DNA from: Tubulanus polymorphus
Taxonomy: Eukaryota > Nemertea > Palaeonemertea > Tubulaniformes > Tubulanidae
Assembly (NCBI RefSeq): GCF_964204645.1
Contig: NC_134028.1
Coordinates: 25,828,153 to 25,892,152, forward strand
DNA length: 64,000 bases
Direction of reading: 5' to 3'
Shown piece after piece: positions 1 through 12,041 of the stretch. Below the pieces are notes generated by a model. That model was not told the origin of the DNA, searched no databases, and worked only from the letters and a program-made list of their open reading frames with translations. Positions within the stretch are counted from its first letter, which is position 1, and each line of letters begins with the position of its first letter. The translations under genes and the position numbers were made by a program.

Positions 1-122
1 TCAATCAAAACCGGTCCCTATTGAATACATAAAAAACTGGTTTACAGAGGTATCTTATCTTACTAACATTGCGCTATAGGGTGGGACTAAAATACGTCCT
101 CTACACAACTTATACAAAGACA

Positions 123-3019
123 ATGGTAAGTAAGTAGCATGGCTTATCTGTGTATGTTATTGGAGAGAGCTTCGATTTAGAAACGATCCTCTATTTTCAT
201 TTTAGTCGAAAGATAATCCAGCGTTTGTACCGGATATATCGACGGATTCGTCTGATATAAAATTGTCCGTAACTCCGACACCTGAGACTAAACCGCAGAA
301 AACAGATAATAGTTGTTGTTCACCACGATGTCGAACTGTCTTCCTCGTATTTTTGAGTTTCATCGCTGTTTCCTACGCCATTGCGATCACGATAGTTCTT
401 ATTCACGAAGGTACGAAATATCAACCATTCATAAAGTGAATTGCTTCGCGATGTCATCGACGATAGCGTGTTTGATAAACGGATCGCATTCTGATCGGAA
501 ACTTCTTTTTCAGTTTATTTCTCTGATGAAGGAGAACACGGAATACAACAGGTAACATTATTCTTAATTCTGAAACTACCTTGCACAAATTCACTTCACT
601 CTACTCTCTATCATCGTTCAATCTACAGAAACAGTTCACCGCTAATGAAGTTCTTGCCAATACGGCACGGGGATACATCGATGTAAGGAAGGGAGCTCAT
701 ATGTTCTGGTGGCTTTGGTATGCTATTCCGAAACATACTTACAAAGAAAAACCACTAATCTTATGGATACAGGTGAAAGATTTTACTTCTATTTTCTTCG
801 ATTCTATACTTCTGTATAATTTTAACATATTCAGGTCTATCTATATGTTGTAGGGTGGTCCAGGGCAGTCCGGTGTCGGTATTGGTGGATTTATGGAAAT
901 CGGTCCGTATGATACAGATCTCAAATATAGAAAAGGAAACTGGGTATGGATAAACTGGTAACTTTTTTGGTTCGGGAGTTTTGTCCATATAAAACAGACG
1001 CCAAACATCATTACCAAGCTCTTTAGGCTAAAAAATTGATACCTTGTATCTCATTTCTGCTGAGCTTAAAAGTTGACCCGGCCGGCCGCCTATCTACCTT
1101 GTACATACATGTCTTTAAAAAGATTATTATCAGGCTATAACATAAAAGACCCGGCAGCTATAGAAATGAACTGAGATTACAAATTTATTGCAATTTACAA
1201 AAGTGACCGGGCCGATTAGGAGAAATGAGGGGTTTATTGAAATTAATCTGTTATAAATCTGTTCACTAATTTGCAGGCGGCTCATGCTAATCTGTTGATA
1301 GTTGATAGTCCGGTGGGAGTTGGTTACAGTTACGTAGACAACGAGTCTCTGAATACTAAAAATACTGAAGAAATTATAGCAGATTTAATGTCTTTCCTAA
1401 AACAATTTTTTAACAAACATCCAGAATTTAAGGTATATATTACAAACATATTTTTTCGATTTGAATTTCATCTAAGATACATGTAAGTAGCTTGCCACGA
1501 ATCTTATGAATTTTTGTATACTTTGCAGACGATACCGTTTCATATATTCGGCGAGTCGTATGGCGGGCGAATAGCGCCTTTACTCGCTAAACAATTACAC
1601 AACGTACGTTCATCGGATATAGGTGTAACGTATTTTTCCAAACCATCCCGTCAAAATCACCTACAACATTACGTTCTGAAAAAGCGATGAAGAAGAAGTG
1701 TAGACTATCTATGTTTATGGAATTTTCGTTGCAGGAAATAACTGGTGGCAATATGGAATGTTTACTGAAAGGCATAGTTTTAGGCGGACCCGCGGTTGAT
1801 GTAATGACTGGACCGGTTGCAACGTGGGCCCAATACTTATATACAATGGTGAAAAATAAACGGAATCAATCTCTGTTAACAACCATCAATACATATTTGA
1901 AAACTTATTTTAGAACTCACCTTTTTTTTAAAGTCGATCATAGAAGAATCGAAAAAAGACGAATACGAACGAGAATATCAGAAATTAATGGTAACATACC
2001 AGACAAAGAATTATACTGCGATAAGCGAGGAATTCCAAAAGCTTTCTCAGATACCGTACGGTACTGGCATAGACATGTATAACGTGCTCACTTGGAACAC
2101 TTTCGAAGGTGAGTAAATACGAATAAATCGATAAATACGAGAAAACAGCGTAAACCGTGGATAAATTTCGTAATTTCGCCATGGTATCTTTGCTTCTCCG
2201 AACTTTCGTATTTCTATTGTAGAGCTAACTGGTCCCGTCACCAAACTAATGAACGGAGAGATGAAGAAAGCTGTTGAAATTGTTCCCAAAAACCTAGTTT
2301 GGACTTGTAATCAACTCACCCTCACCACAAATGAAGTATCCAATTTTCATTGTAATGTTTATCAATTATATTTTCTCTAATTTTCCCGCAGATATGAATA
2401 CAACCGTTATGGCGAACGAGTTTGATAATGTTTTTGTACCCGTTGTTGACACAGGTAGTTTTTCAGTCGTTATTGATTTCAATTCAGACATCTACCTCTT
2501 GACACAGAGCCTGCAATTGTTATCTTTTCTTGCAGTCGATTTCCTACTGACAAATACCAGTTATCGAGTAACTATTTACAATGGACAATTGGATGTTGTC
2601 GTTAATACGATAGGTAACGTTCGCTTCGTTCACACAGTTCGAAGATGAAAATATTTTATGATTGAAAAAAGGTATTGTATTAACTGGAATACGAGTTTTT
2701 TTGAATAGGGACAGAAAAATGGTTAAAGAAACTGACATGGTCCGGCATGGAGACCTATTATAACCAAACTCGTACAACTCTAAGACTTAAACCGAAATCA
2801 AAACCAATAGGATTCAAGAAAACCTACGATAAATTTACATTCTACTGGATACTTAAATCTGGTCATCAGGTAAAATTGAATTCTTTTGATAATGAGACGA
2901 TTATCATTGGATCTGAGGTCGTAGGTTTCTGATAAAAACATTTCTTATTCATTTAGGTTCCACACGATGCTCCTCTGGCAGGCGAATACATGCTCATAGA
3001 TATACTGAAAAATACCTAA
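123..3019 (+). CDS. Serine carboxypeptidase, SCPEP1-like, copy 1
   Basis: Peptidase family S10, closest in pattern to retinoid-inducible serine carboxypeptidase; expected to remove C-terminal residues from peptides in a secretory or lysosomal compartment. I assemble 14 coding exons (482 aa): 123-125, 206-410, 514-551, 629-772, 854-943, 1277-1432, 1529-1603, 1735-1848, 1934-2108, 2223-2306, 2392-2454, 2536-2613, 2709-2869, 2957-3019; every junction keeps phase. Visible motifs: oxyanion-hole GGPG (854-865), nucleophile GESYGG in the exon at 1529, acid YNGQLD in the exon at 2536, and base KSGHQVP split across the last two exons. Exon 2 encodes an acidic, Pro/Thr-rich cytosolic-like stretch, a CCSPRCR patch and one hydrophobic segment (FLVFLSFIAVSYAIAITIVL). 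The protein therefore looks like a type II membrane form, unlike the signal-peptide form of vertebrate SCPEP1. All three catalytic residues are present. An AATAAA lies at 3156. A second copy follows at 6469. Confidence 0.88.
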
Positions 3020-3155
3020 AGGAAATACATAAAAACCAAACCCGGCGCAGTAGTTCTAGTACTGTTATAACTGTATATCTATTTTGATATTTTACTTTTA
3101 TGTTAAATAATTTATTTGCTGTTATTCATTGCTTGAATATTTTTACCAATGCCAT

Positions 3156-3161
3156 AATAAA
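3156..3161 (+). promoter_or_regulatory. Polyadenylation signal, carboxypeptidase copy 1
   Basis: AATAAA about 137 bp after the stop codon of the first carboxypeptidase. The matching hexamer is kept in the second copy at 9497. Confidence 0.6.
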
Positions 3162-3783
3162 GATATAGATGTTTTAAATAAATGATTTTCATCTTATTCA
3201 GTCAGTTCGAACTAGTCGTTCCATTAATAATTCAGGAATGGGGCGATTAATCTTTTGATATCTGAAATCATTGCACTCATCTCACCCTTTTGTGATCAAC
3301 GTAATAATATTGATTTAAATTAACTAAATGAACTAGATTAAGTGGTCATTTTCAGGATTCGAACCAAACCATTTTTTACAGTAGATGGATACGGTATCTA
3401 AGGTGATGTTATGGTTGCAGTACCTGGTTACGGTTCATTGGTAAACACTTAATGACCACGTGCGGTTGAAAAAAATCGGACAGAGGAAAAAAGTGAAAAT
3501 TGCGAGTCATAAACTAAAAAATTCTTAAATAAAGTCAAGGTAAGTTAAAATGAGGTTATTAATAAGTTACATGGATTATAAACGTGTTTATAAAATGAAA
3601 ATTTAATCCGAACCGAAAATTTTAGAAATTCGTTAATCGAGTGAAATAGAGTTTGGTCATAGTTTCTACATTAAAGATGCGTTAGACAACAATTTGTCTC
3701 GGTTATATATACAGTGATTCATAGTTAGATACGATTTCCATTCATTTTCCGAAAAAAATGAATCGAAATGGAACATTTTTTCA

Positions 3784-4165
3784 ATGCTACGAATGTTGAA
3801 TCGGTTCGAAGAAAGGCCGCCATTTTGTGCCTGGTGGTTGCTAAAGACGGTGATACATCACAGCTTTTTCCTAGCAACAAGCATAGCAACAACAGATATC
3901 CACCAATCACCGGTTGCTATCTTGGTTTTTCAGATGATCTTCTTACTGCCAATTGCATTAGCCTTTGACTGCTACAATAACTACCAAAAGAGAAAAGCTG
4001 AAGCTCAGAAAGGTTCGTAAGTCAACGATGGACAATTCTATTCATTTCGTGCCATCAATGAACAATCATAACGTTTTTTTCAAATTCATTTCTATTTCAG
4101 AAGCAGAAGCCGCCGCGCGTAAGAAAAAGAATTTTGGCGGCATGAAGAAGGGCTTCCTGTTATAA
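3784..4165 (+). CDS. Small predicted membrane protein, copy 1, family unknown
   Basis: Two exons, 3784-4012 and 4101-4165, joined in phase at consensus GT/AG sites, giving 97 aa. I do not recognise the family. Visible: a basic, aromatic N-terminus (FEERPPFCAWW), a His-rich stretch, one hydrophobic segment (VAILVFQMIFLLPIALAF), then a highly charged, probably helical tail (Lys/Arg/Glu/Ala) ending KKNFGGMKKGFLL. The start at MLRM is chosen because the upstream ATG at 3768 runs in a different frame in this copy. In copy 2 a 2-base length change in a T run places that ATG in frame. The duplicate differs by a 3-base deletion that keeps frame, which suggests the reading frame is maintained. A promoter just upstream is possible, but I see no clear TATA element. 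Confidence 0.55.
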
Positions 4166-6346
4166 ATAACTACACCATTTTCTCTTTTAAAAAAAAAATG
4201 CACTTGAACATAAATTTTTATATACACCAAACACTTTAATCTACTTTATATTTTGTAAATCATGTAATGAAAATTAGTTGAAAGTTTTTAGATAATTCCT
4301 AAATGTAACTGCGAATAACTATTTTGCATTTTCTACTCTCGGTCAGTGATAACTAATTTCTTATTTCATCGTATGTTTTAACTATGATATTTACAGGACT
4401 GGCATTATTTAGATGTAAATGTTTGTATGTAATCGAGTGTTTAGTGCAGCTGATGGTCGAAATACTGAAAAGCTCCGAACTCTTTATGGATTTTGCGATA
4501 CGTTCTGGAACTTTTAAAACGGGCGAGAGGTGAGATCAGACAGGACTGAAAATAAACCTCTCTCGCCCGCGCGAGTGCGATAAACAGTTATAATGGACAC
4601 AATATATTTGTGGGAGCGCAGTTAGTTCGCGGTAACAGTTCGTATTGAGAACGAGTTGAGTCGGAGGAAGTCTTCAGCGGAGTCGAAATCAGCGGTGAAG
4701 TTCGGAATGAGAAACGCGTCGTGGGATTACAGTCACTGCGCAACAATCGTGTTTTTGCGTATTTTCGTGTATTGAATGCCAGTCCCTCTAAATCTGATCA
4801 GCTCATGTCTGTTTTTGTATTCAGTATTAATGTATCTAGACTCATAATTTTGTATTCCCATCACTGACCGAGACGTGTTTATTGTACTATTCGCGTTACA
4901 AAATTGCTTTGTTATCTAAAACTACATCATTGATTTTGTAAACCTTTGGTCCAAGTTGCTCGTGAGGAATTCAAGTATGACTGAAAGGACACTAGAGTCG
5001 ACCAGTACTCGGGAAACGTGCCTATATATAATCAGTGCACACATAGCCCTAGGGCCAGGGCTGTGTCTGTACGTCACACGTTTCTCGATAAAATGATACC
5101 GACTCGCGAACCATGCCAAACTTTTAAAAATGGAGACCTGATTCAGAATTACCGTACTTGAAATTATTCTTATGAATAATTTTGAGAAGGGCCTGCGGTA
5201 ATTTTGTTAACGGTTACCTGTCCCTCGCAGTCTGTCTTAATTCCTCTTAGCTTCTTGCTCCAGATACCCAATGTTAATTACGAGACTTCACTGTAACAAT
5301 GATTATATCGTAACATCAAATGTGGCCACCATCAATTCCTTACAATTTTTGAATCCGTAATCAGCTCTGGATTGATCGATGCCCGATTTCGCATGCTTTT
5401 CCACCAATTATTTCAATTTCTCGAGGCATCCTTAATTTTTGGAAATTTTTCATACATTGCGACTAATTTGCTGTCTTATTCTTGGTCATTACGGATTCAT
5501 TGCCACATTTTCCAATCAAAGGAATCAATCAAATCATGTATTTAAAGATTGCAGTATATTAAATCATTATTATTCAAGTGCAACTGATCATTGTGTGCTT
5601 GTTAGTTTATCTAGTTTTTCGTCAATCTTCTTAAAAATATCCGAACGCAACAGATCGATCGGATTATGGAAATGTATTCAACGACGTCTTTGAATGACTT
5701 TGGAATTTTTGGAGCTCATTGCACCCACAAGATATCCCCAGAGATGAAAACTAAATTTCATAAGCTCAGGGGCTGTCCTTCCGGAAATTTTGGAAAAGCG
5801 CCCTTCTTGCAAATATTATTGTTTTCATGTTCTATAGAACTGCTCTTTTCAAGTTCAAATGCTAGATGCGGCCCTGATTAACGATGGATTAATGAAACTA
5901 TAATGAATGTATTATCCCACAAATGATGAAAAACGAATAAGATTATTAGAATACTAGAACTATTTCGAATGGTTCCTACCACCCTTCATCAGTCTAAAAT
6001 GATAGAGGTCAAATTACGCAGCAAATAAAAGTTAAGCCTAAGACTCGAATCCATTGCACATAGTTAGGTTGGGGACGAGAGTATTGAAGCAAGTTTAATA
6101 TGAAGACTGAACCCTTTGTTGAGGTTGACAGAGCGATCGGAATGAGTACAAATAAAAGCTAAAAGTCTTTTTGAGAGATTGTTATTAGGAAAAATATATA
6201 GTTATAGCTCCAGGGAAATCGAAATTGTGTCCAGTTTCCAAAGAATAAAAGACTACTCCCACCTTCTAGTTTGACTCCATTAATGAACCTATAATACTTT
6301 TTACGAACAAGTTCTATAAGTTGATAACTCTCGACACCAATTCTAT
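4166..6346. other. Non-coding spacer of repeat unit 1
   Basis: No convincing gene. From 4166 to about 5715 the sequence is nearly identical to 10472-12042 of the second unit. It includes a GC-rich hairpin (4520-4569) followed by a G-rich tract and a long AT-rich stretch. From about 5716 to 6346 the sequence is unique to this copy and leads straight into the start of unit 2. Short ORFs here have no recognisable protein features. Confidence 0.6.
4520..4569. other. GC-rich hairpin, copy 1
   Basis: Arms CGGGCGAGAG and CTCTCGCCCG pair over about 10 bp around a loop of about 28 nt. The structure recurs in the second unit at 10824-10874, with changes that turn Watson-Crick pairs into G-U pairs in the + strand RNA. 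Its function is unknown. Confidence 0.55.
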
Positions 6347-6468
6347 TCAATCAAAACCGGTCCCTATTGAATACATAAAAAACTGGTTAACAGAGGTATC
6401 TTATCTTACTAACATTGCGCTATAGGGTGGGACTAAAATACGTCCTCTACACAACTTATACAAACACA

Positions 6469-9358
6469 ATGGTAAGTGAGTAGCATGGATTATCTGTGTA
6501 TGTTATTGGAGAGAGCTTCGATTTAGAAACGATCCTCTATTTTCATTTTAGTCGAAAGATAATCCAGCGTTTGTAGCGGATATATCGACGGATTCGTCTG
6601 ATATAAAATTGTCCGTAACTCCGACACCTGAGACTAAACCGCAGAAAACAGATAATAGTAGTTGTTCACCACGATGTCGAACTGTCTTCCTCGTATTTTT
6701 GAGTTTCATCGCTGTTTCCTACGCCATTGCGATCACGATAGTTCTTATTCACGAAGGTATGAAATATCAACCATTCATAAAGTGAATTGCTTCGCGAAGT
6801 CATCGACGATAGCGTGTTTGATAAACGGATCGCATTCTGATCGGAAACTTCTTTTTCAGTTTATTTCTCTGATGAAGGAGAACACGGAATACAACAGGTA
6901 ACATTATTCTTAATTCTGAAACTACCTTGCACAAATCCACTTCACTCTACTCTTTATCATCGTTCAATCTACAGAAACAGTTCACCGCTTATGAAGTTCT
7001 TGCCAATACGGCACGGGGATACATCGATGTGAGGAAGGGAGCTCATATGTTCTGGTGGCTTTGGTATGCTATTCCGAAACATACTTACAAAGAAAAACCA
7101 CTAATCTTATGGATACAGGTGAAAGATTTTACTTCTATTTTCTTCGATTCTATACTTAAGTATAATTTTAACATATTCAGGTCTATCTATATGTTGTAGG
7201 GTGGTCCAGGGCAGTCCGGTGTCGGTATTGGTGGATTTATGGAAATCGGTCCGTATGATACAGATCTCAAATATAGAAAAGGAAACTGGGTATGGATAAA
7301 CTGGTAACTTTTTTGGTTCGGGAGTTTTGTCCATATAAAACAGACGCCAAACATCATTACCAAGCTCTTTAGGCTAAAAAATTGATACCTTGTATCTCAT
7401 TTCTGCTGAGCTTAAAAGTTGACCCGGCCGGCCACCTATCTACCTTGTACATACATGTCTTTAAAAAGATTATTATCAGGCTAAAACATAAAAGACCCGG
7501 CGGCTATAGAAATGAACTGAGATTACAAATTTATTGCAATTTACAAAAGTGACCGGGACGATTAGGAGAAATGAGGGGTTTATTGGAATTAATCTGTTAT
7601 AAATCTGTTCACTAATTTGCAGGCGGTTCATGCTAATCTGTTGATAGTTGATAGTCCGGTAGGAGTTGGTTACAGTTACGTAGACAACGAGTCTCTGAAT
7701 ACTAAAAATACGGATGAAATTATAGCAGATTTAATGTCTTTCCTAAAACAATTTTTCAACAAACATCCAGAATTTAAGGTATATATTACAAACATATTTT
7801 TTCGATTTGAATTTCATCTAAGATACATGTAAGTAGCTTGCCACGAATCTTATGAATTTTTGTATACTTTGCAGACGATACCGTTTCATATATTCGGCGA
7901 GTCGTATGGCGGGCGAATAGCGCCTTTACTTGCTAAACAATTACACAACGTACGTTCATCGGATATAGGTGTAACGTATTTTTCCAAACCATCTCGTCAA
8001 AATCACCTACAACATTACGTTCTGAAAAAGCGATGAAGAAGAAGTGTAGATTATCTATGTATATGGAATTTTCGTTGCAGGAAATAACTGGTGGCAATAT
8101 GGAATGTTTATTGAAAGGCATAGTTTTAGGTGGACCCGCGGTTGATGTAATGACTGGACCGGTTGCAACGTGGGCCCAATACTTATATACAATGGTGAAA
8201 ATTAAACCGAATCGAAGCCATCAATGCGCTTTTGAAAACTAATCTAAGAACTTTCCTTTTTCAAAGTCAATCATAGAAGAATCGAAAAAAGACGAATACG
8301 AACGAGAATATCAGAAATTAATGGTAACATACCAGACAAAGAATTATACTGCGATAAGCGAGGAATTCCAAAAGCTTTCTCAGATACCGTACGGTACTGG
8401 CATAGACATGTATAACGTGCTCACTTGGAACACTTTCGAAGGTGAGTAAATACGAATAAATCGATAAATACGAGAAAACAGCGTAAACCGTGGATAAATT
8501 TCGTAATTTCGCCATGGTATCTTTGCTTCTCCGAACTTTCGTATTTCTATTGTAGAGCTAACTGGTCCCGTCACCAAACTAATGAACGGAGAGATGAAGA
8601 AAGCTGTTGAAATTGTTCCCAAAAACCTAGTTTGGACTTGTAATCAACTCACCCTCACCACAAATGAAGTATCCAATTTTCATTGTAATGTTTATCAATT
8701 ATATTTTCTCTAATTTTCTCGCAGATATGAATACAACCGTTATGGCGAACGAGTTTGATAATGTTTTTGTACCCGTTGTTGACACAGGTAGTTTTTCAGT
8801 CGTTATTGATTGCAATTCAGACATCTACCTCTTGACACAAAACCTGCAGCACCAGTTGCTTATTTTTCTTGCAGTCGATTTCCTACTGACAAATACCAGT
8901 TATCGAGTAACTATTTACAATGGACAATTGGATGTTGTCGTTAATACGATAGGTAACGTTCGCTTCGTTCGCACAGTTCGAAGATGGAAATATTTTATGA
9001 TTGAAAAAAGGTATTGTATTAACTGGAATATGAGGTTTTTTGAATAGGGACAGAAAAATGGTTAAAGAAACTGACATGGTCCGGCATGGAGACCTATTAT
9101 AACCAAACTCGTACAACTCTAAGAATTAAACCGAAATCAAAACCAATAGGATTCAAGAAAACCTACGATAAATTTACATTCTACTGGATACTTAAATCTG
9201 GTCATCAGGTAAAATTGAATTCTTTTGATAATGAGACGATTATCATTGGATCTGAGGTCGTAAGTTTCTGATAAAAACATTTCTTATTCATTTAGGTTCC
9301 ACACGATGCTCCTCTGGCAGGCGAATACATGCTCATAGATATACTGAAAAATACCTAA
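6469..9358 (+). CDS. Serine carboxypeptidase, SCPEP1-like, copy 2
   Basis: Paralogue of the gene at 123-3019 with the same exon layout, again with only the ATG in the first coding exon (6469-6471, followed directly by GTAAGT). The main exons remain open, including GGPG, GESYGG, YNGQLD and KSGHQVP, so this copy also looks catalytically competent. Differences seen include a CC to SC change just before the membrane segment, N to Y in the exon opening with KQFTA, E to D after NTKNT, and F to Y or N to D type substitutions elsewhere. There is no frameshift or stop in the exons I checked. AATAAA follows at 9497. The low divergence, introns included, points to a recent tandem duplication or gene conversion. 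Confidence 0.87.
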
Positions 9359-9496
9359 CGGAAAGACATTAAAACCAAACCCGGCGCAGTAGTTCTAGTA
9401 CTGTTATAACTGTATATCTATTTTGATATTTTACATCTCTATGTTAAACATTTTGTTAACTGTTAATAATAGCTTGAATATTTTTACCGAGGCCAA

Positions 9497-9502
9497 AATA
9501 AA
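9497..9502 (+). promoter_or_regulatory. Polyadenylation signal, carboxypeptidase copy 2
   Basis: AATAAA about 139 bp after the stop of carboxypeptidase copy 2, at the position equivalent to 3156 in copy 1. Confidence 0.6.
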
Positions 9503-10093
9503 GACATACATGTTTTAAAGAAATGATTTTTATCATTCAGTCGGTTCGAACTTCCCGTAGTAATCCGGGAATAGGAGCGATTAAGTTTTTGATCTCCGAA
9601 ATCCTGTACCTCAAGATTTTATGATCGACGAAGAATCTTTCATAATTAGGATAAACTTAATGATAATTTTCAGGATTCGAACCAAATCAGGTTTTACAAT
9701 ATATGGATACGGTATCTAAGGTGTTGCTACGGTTGGGGTATATGGTTACGGTTCATTAGTCAACAAAGATTGAGCCCACGTGCGGTTGAAAAAATCAGAC
9801 GGAGGAAAAAAAGTGAAAATCCGTGTCATAAACTAAAAAATTCTTGAATTAAGTCAAGGTAAGTTGAAAATGAAGTTATCTATAAGTTGTATAGATTGTA
9901 AAAGTCTTCATTTATTCCGAACCGTAAATTTTAGAAATTCGTTAATTTAGTGGAATATAGTTTGGTCGTATTTTCTATATTAAAGATGCGTCAGACAACA
10001 ATTTGTCTCAGTTATATATACAGTGATTCATAGTTAGATACGACTTCATTTATTTTCCGAAGATAATGAATCGAAATGGAACATTTTTTTTCA

Positions 10094-10471
10094 ATGCTAC
10101 GAATGTTGAATCGGTTCGAAGAAAGGCCGCCATTTTGTGCCTGGTGGTTGCTAAAGACGGTACATCACAACCTTTTCCTAGTAACAAGCATAGCAACAAC
10201 AGATATCCACCAATCACCGGTTGCTATCTTGGTTTTTCAGATGATCTTCTTACTGCCAATTGCATTAGCCTTTGACTGCTACAATAACTACCAAAAGAGA
10301 AAAGCTGAAGCTCAGAAAGGTTCGTAAGTCAACGATGGACAATCCTATTCATTTCGTGCCATCAATGAACAATCATAACGTTTTTTTCTATTCATTTCTA
10401 TTTCAGAAGCAGAAGCCGCCGCGCGTAAGAAAAAGAATTTTGGCGGCATGAAGAAGGGCTTCCTGTTATAA
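10094..10471 (+). CDS. Small predicted membrane protein, copy 2, family unknown
   Basis: Exons 10094-10319 and 10407-10471 (96 aa from MLRM). An in-frame ATG at 10076 (MEHFFS) could extend it by 6 residues; copy 1 cannot use that ATG because its T run is 2 bases shorter. The product matches copy 1 except around the His-rich stretch, where a 3-base deletion and several substitutions keep the frame open. It has the same single hydrophobic segment and the same charged tail ending GFLL. The function is not recognisable, and the repeated linkage to the carboxypeptidase is explained by the block duplication. Confidence 0.55.
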
Positions 10472-10823
10472 ATAACTACACCATTTTCTGTTTTTAAAAA
10501 AATGCACTTGAACATAAATTTTTATATACACCAAACACTTTAATCTACTTTATATTTTGTAAATCATGTAATGAAAATTAGTTGAAAGTTTTTAGATAAT
10601 TCCTAAATGTAACTGCGAATAACTATTTTGCATTTTCTACTCTCGGTCAGTGATAACTAATTTCTTATTTCATCGTATGTTTTAACTATGATATTTACAG
10701 GACTGGCATTATTTAGATGTAAATGTTTGTATGTAATCGAGTGTTTAGTGCAGCTGATGATCGAAATACTGAAAACCTCCGAACTCTTTATGGATTTTGC
10801 GATACGTTCTGGAACTTTTAAAA

Positions 10824-10874
10824 CGGGCGAGGGGCGAGAACAGACAGGACTGAAAAATAAACCTCTCTTGCCCG
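10824..10874. other. GC-rich hairpin, copy 2
   Basis: Counterpart of 4520-4569. The arms now read CGGGCGAGGGG and CCTCTCTTGCCCG. Two of the changes replace A-U and G-C pairs by G-U, so the stem can still form in + strand RNA. Confidence 0.5.
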
Positions 10875-12041
10875 CGCGAGTGCGATAAACAGTTATAACG
10901 GACACAATATATTTGTGGGAGCGCAGTTTGTTCGCGGTAACAGTTCGTATTGAGAACGAGTTGAGTCGGAGGAAGTCTTCAGCGGAGTCGAAATCAGCGG
11001 TGAAGTTCGGAATGAGAAACGCGTCGTGGGATTACAGTCACTGCGCAACAATCGTGTTTTTGCGTATTTTCGTGTATTGAATGCCAGTCCCTCTAAATCT
11101 GATCAGCTCATGTCTGTTTTTGTGTTCAGTATTAATGTATCTAGACTCTATAATTTTGTATTCCCATCACTGACCGAGTCGTGTTTATTGTACTATTCGC
11201 GTTACAAAATTGCTTTGTTATCTAAAACTACATCATTGATTTTGTAAACCTTTGGTCCAAGTTGCTCGTGAGGAATTCAAGTATGACTGTAAGGACACTA
11301 GAGTCGACCAGTACTCGGGAAACGTGCCTACATAGAATCAGTGCACACATAGCCCTAGGGCCAGGGCTGTGTCTGTACGTCACACGTTTCTCGATAAAAT
11401 GATACCGACTCGCGAACCATGCCAAACGTTTAAACATGGAGACCTGATTCAGAATTACCGTACTTGAAATTATTCTTATGAATAATTTTGAGAAGGGCCT
11501 GCGGTAATTTTGTTAACGGTTACCTGTCCCTCGCAGTCTGTCTTAATTCCTCTTAGCTTCTTGCTCCAGATACCCAATGTTAATTACGAGACTTTACTGT
11601 AACAATGATTATATCGTAATATCAAATGTGGCCTCTATCAATTACTTACAATTTTTGATTCCGTAATCAGCTCTGGATTGATCGATGCCCGATTTCGCAT
11701 GCTTTGCCACCAATTATTTCAATTTCTCGAGGCATCCTTAAATTTTGGAAATTTTTCATACATTGCGACTAATTTGCTGTCTTATTCTTGGTCATTACGG
11801 ATTCATTGCCACATTTTCCAATCAAAAGAATCAATCAAATCATGTATTTAAAAATTGCAGTATATTAAATCATTATTATTCAAGTGCAACTGATTATTGT
11901 CTGCTTGTTAGTTTATCTAGTCACAGATGTTTCCTGTTGTTCTCTTTGAGTCAATCTTCTTAAAAATATCCGAACGCAACAGATCAATCGGATTATGGAA
12001 ATGTATTCAACGACGTCTTTGAATGACTTTGGAATGTTTGG

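Larger units (their letters stand above)
1..5715. repeat. Tandem segmental duplication, unit 1
   Basis: Unit 1 starts at or before the left edge of the window and is matched from position 1 (TCAATCAAAACCGGTCCCTA) by 6347 onward, exons and introns alike. Similarity ends near 5715/12042, where both copies read TTTGGAAT(T/G)TTTGGAG and then diverge. The offset varies from about 6.30 to 6.35 kb because of small indels. Confidence 0.93.

Noticed and set aside
3341-3458. tRNA-like feature on the minus strand (GGTTCGAATCC plus 7-bp GGTCATT/AATGACC ends)
   Set aside because: The span is about 115 nt with no D arm or anticodon stem, the T stem is mismatched, and the outer stem is lost in the duplicated copy near 9670.
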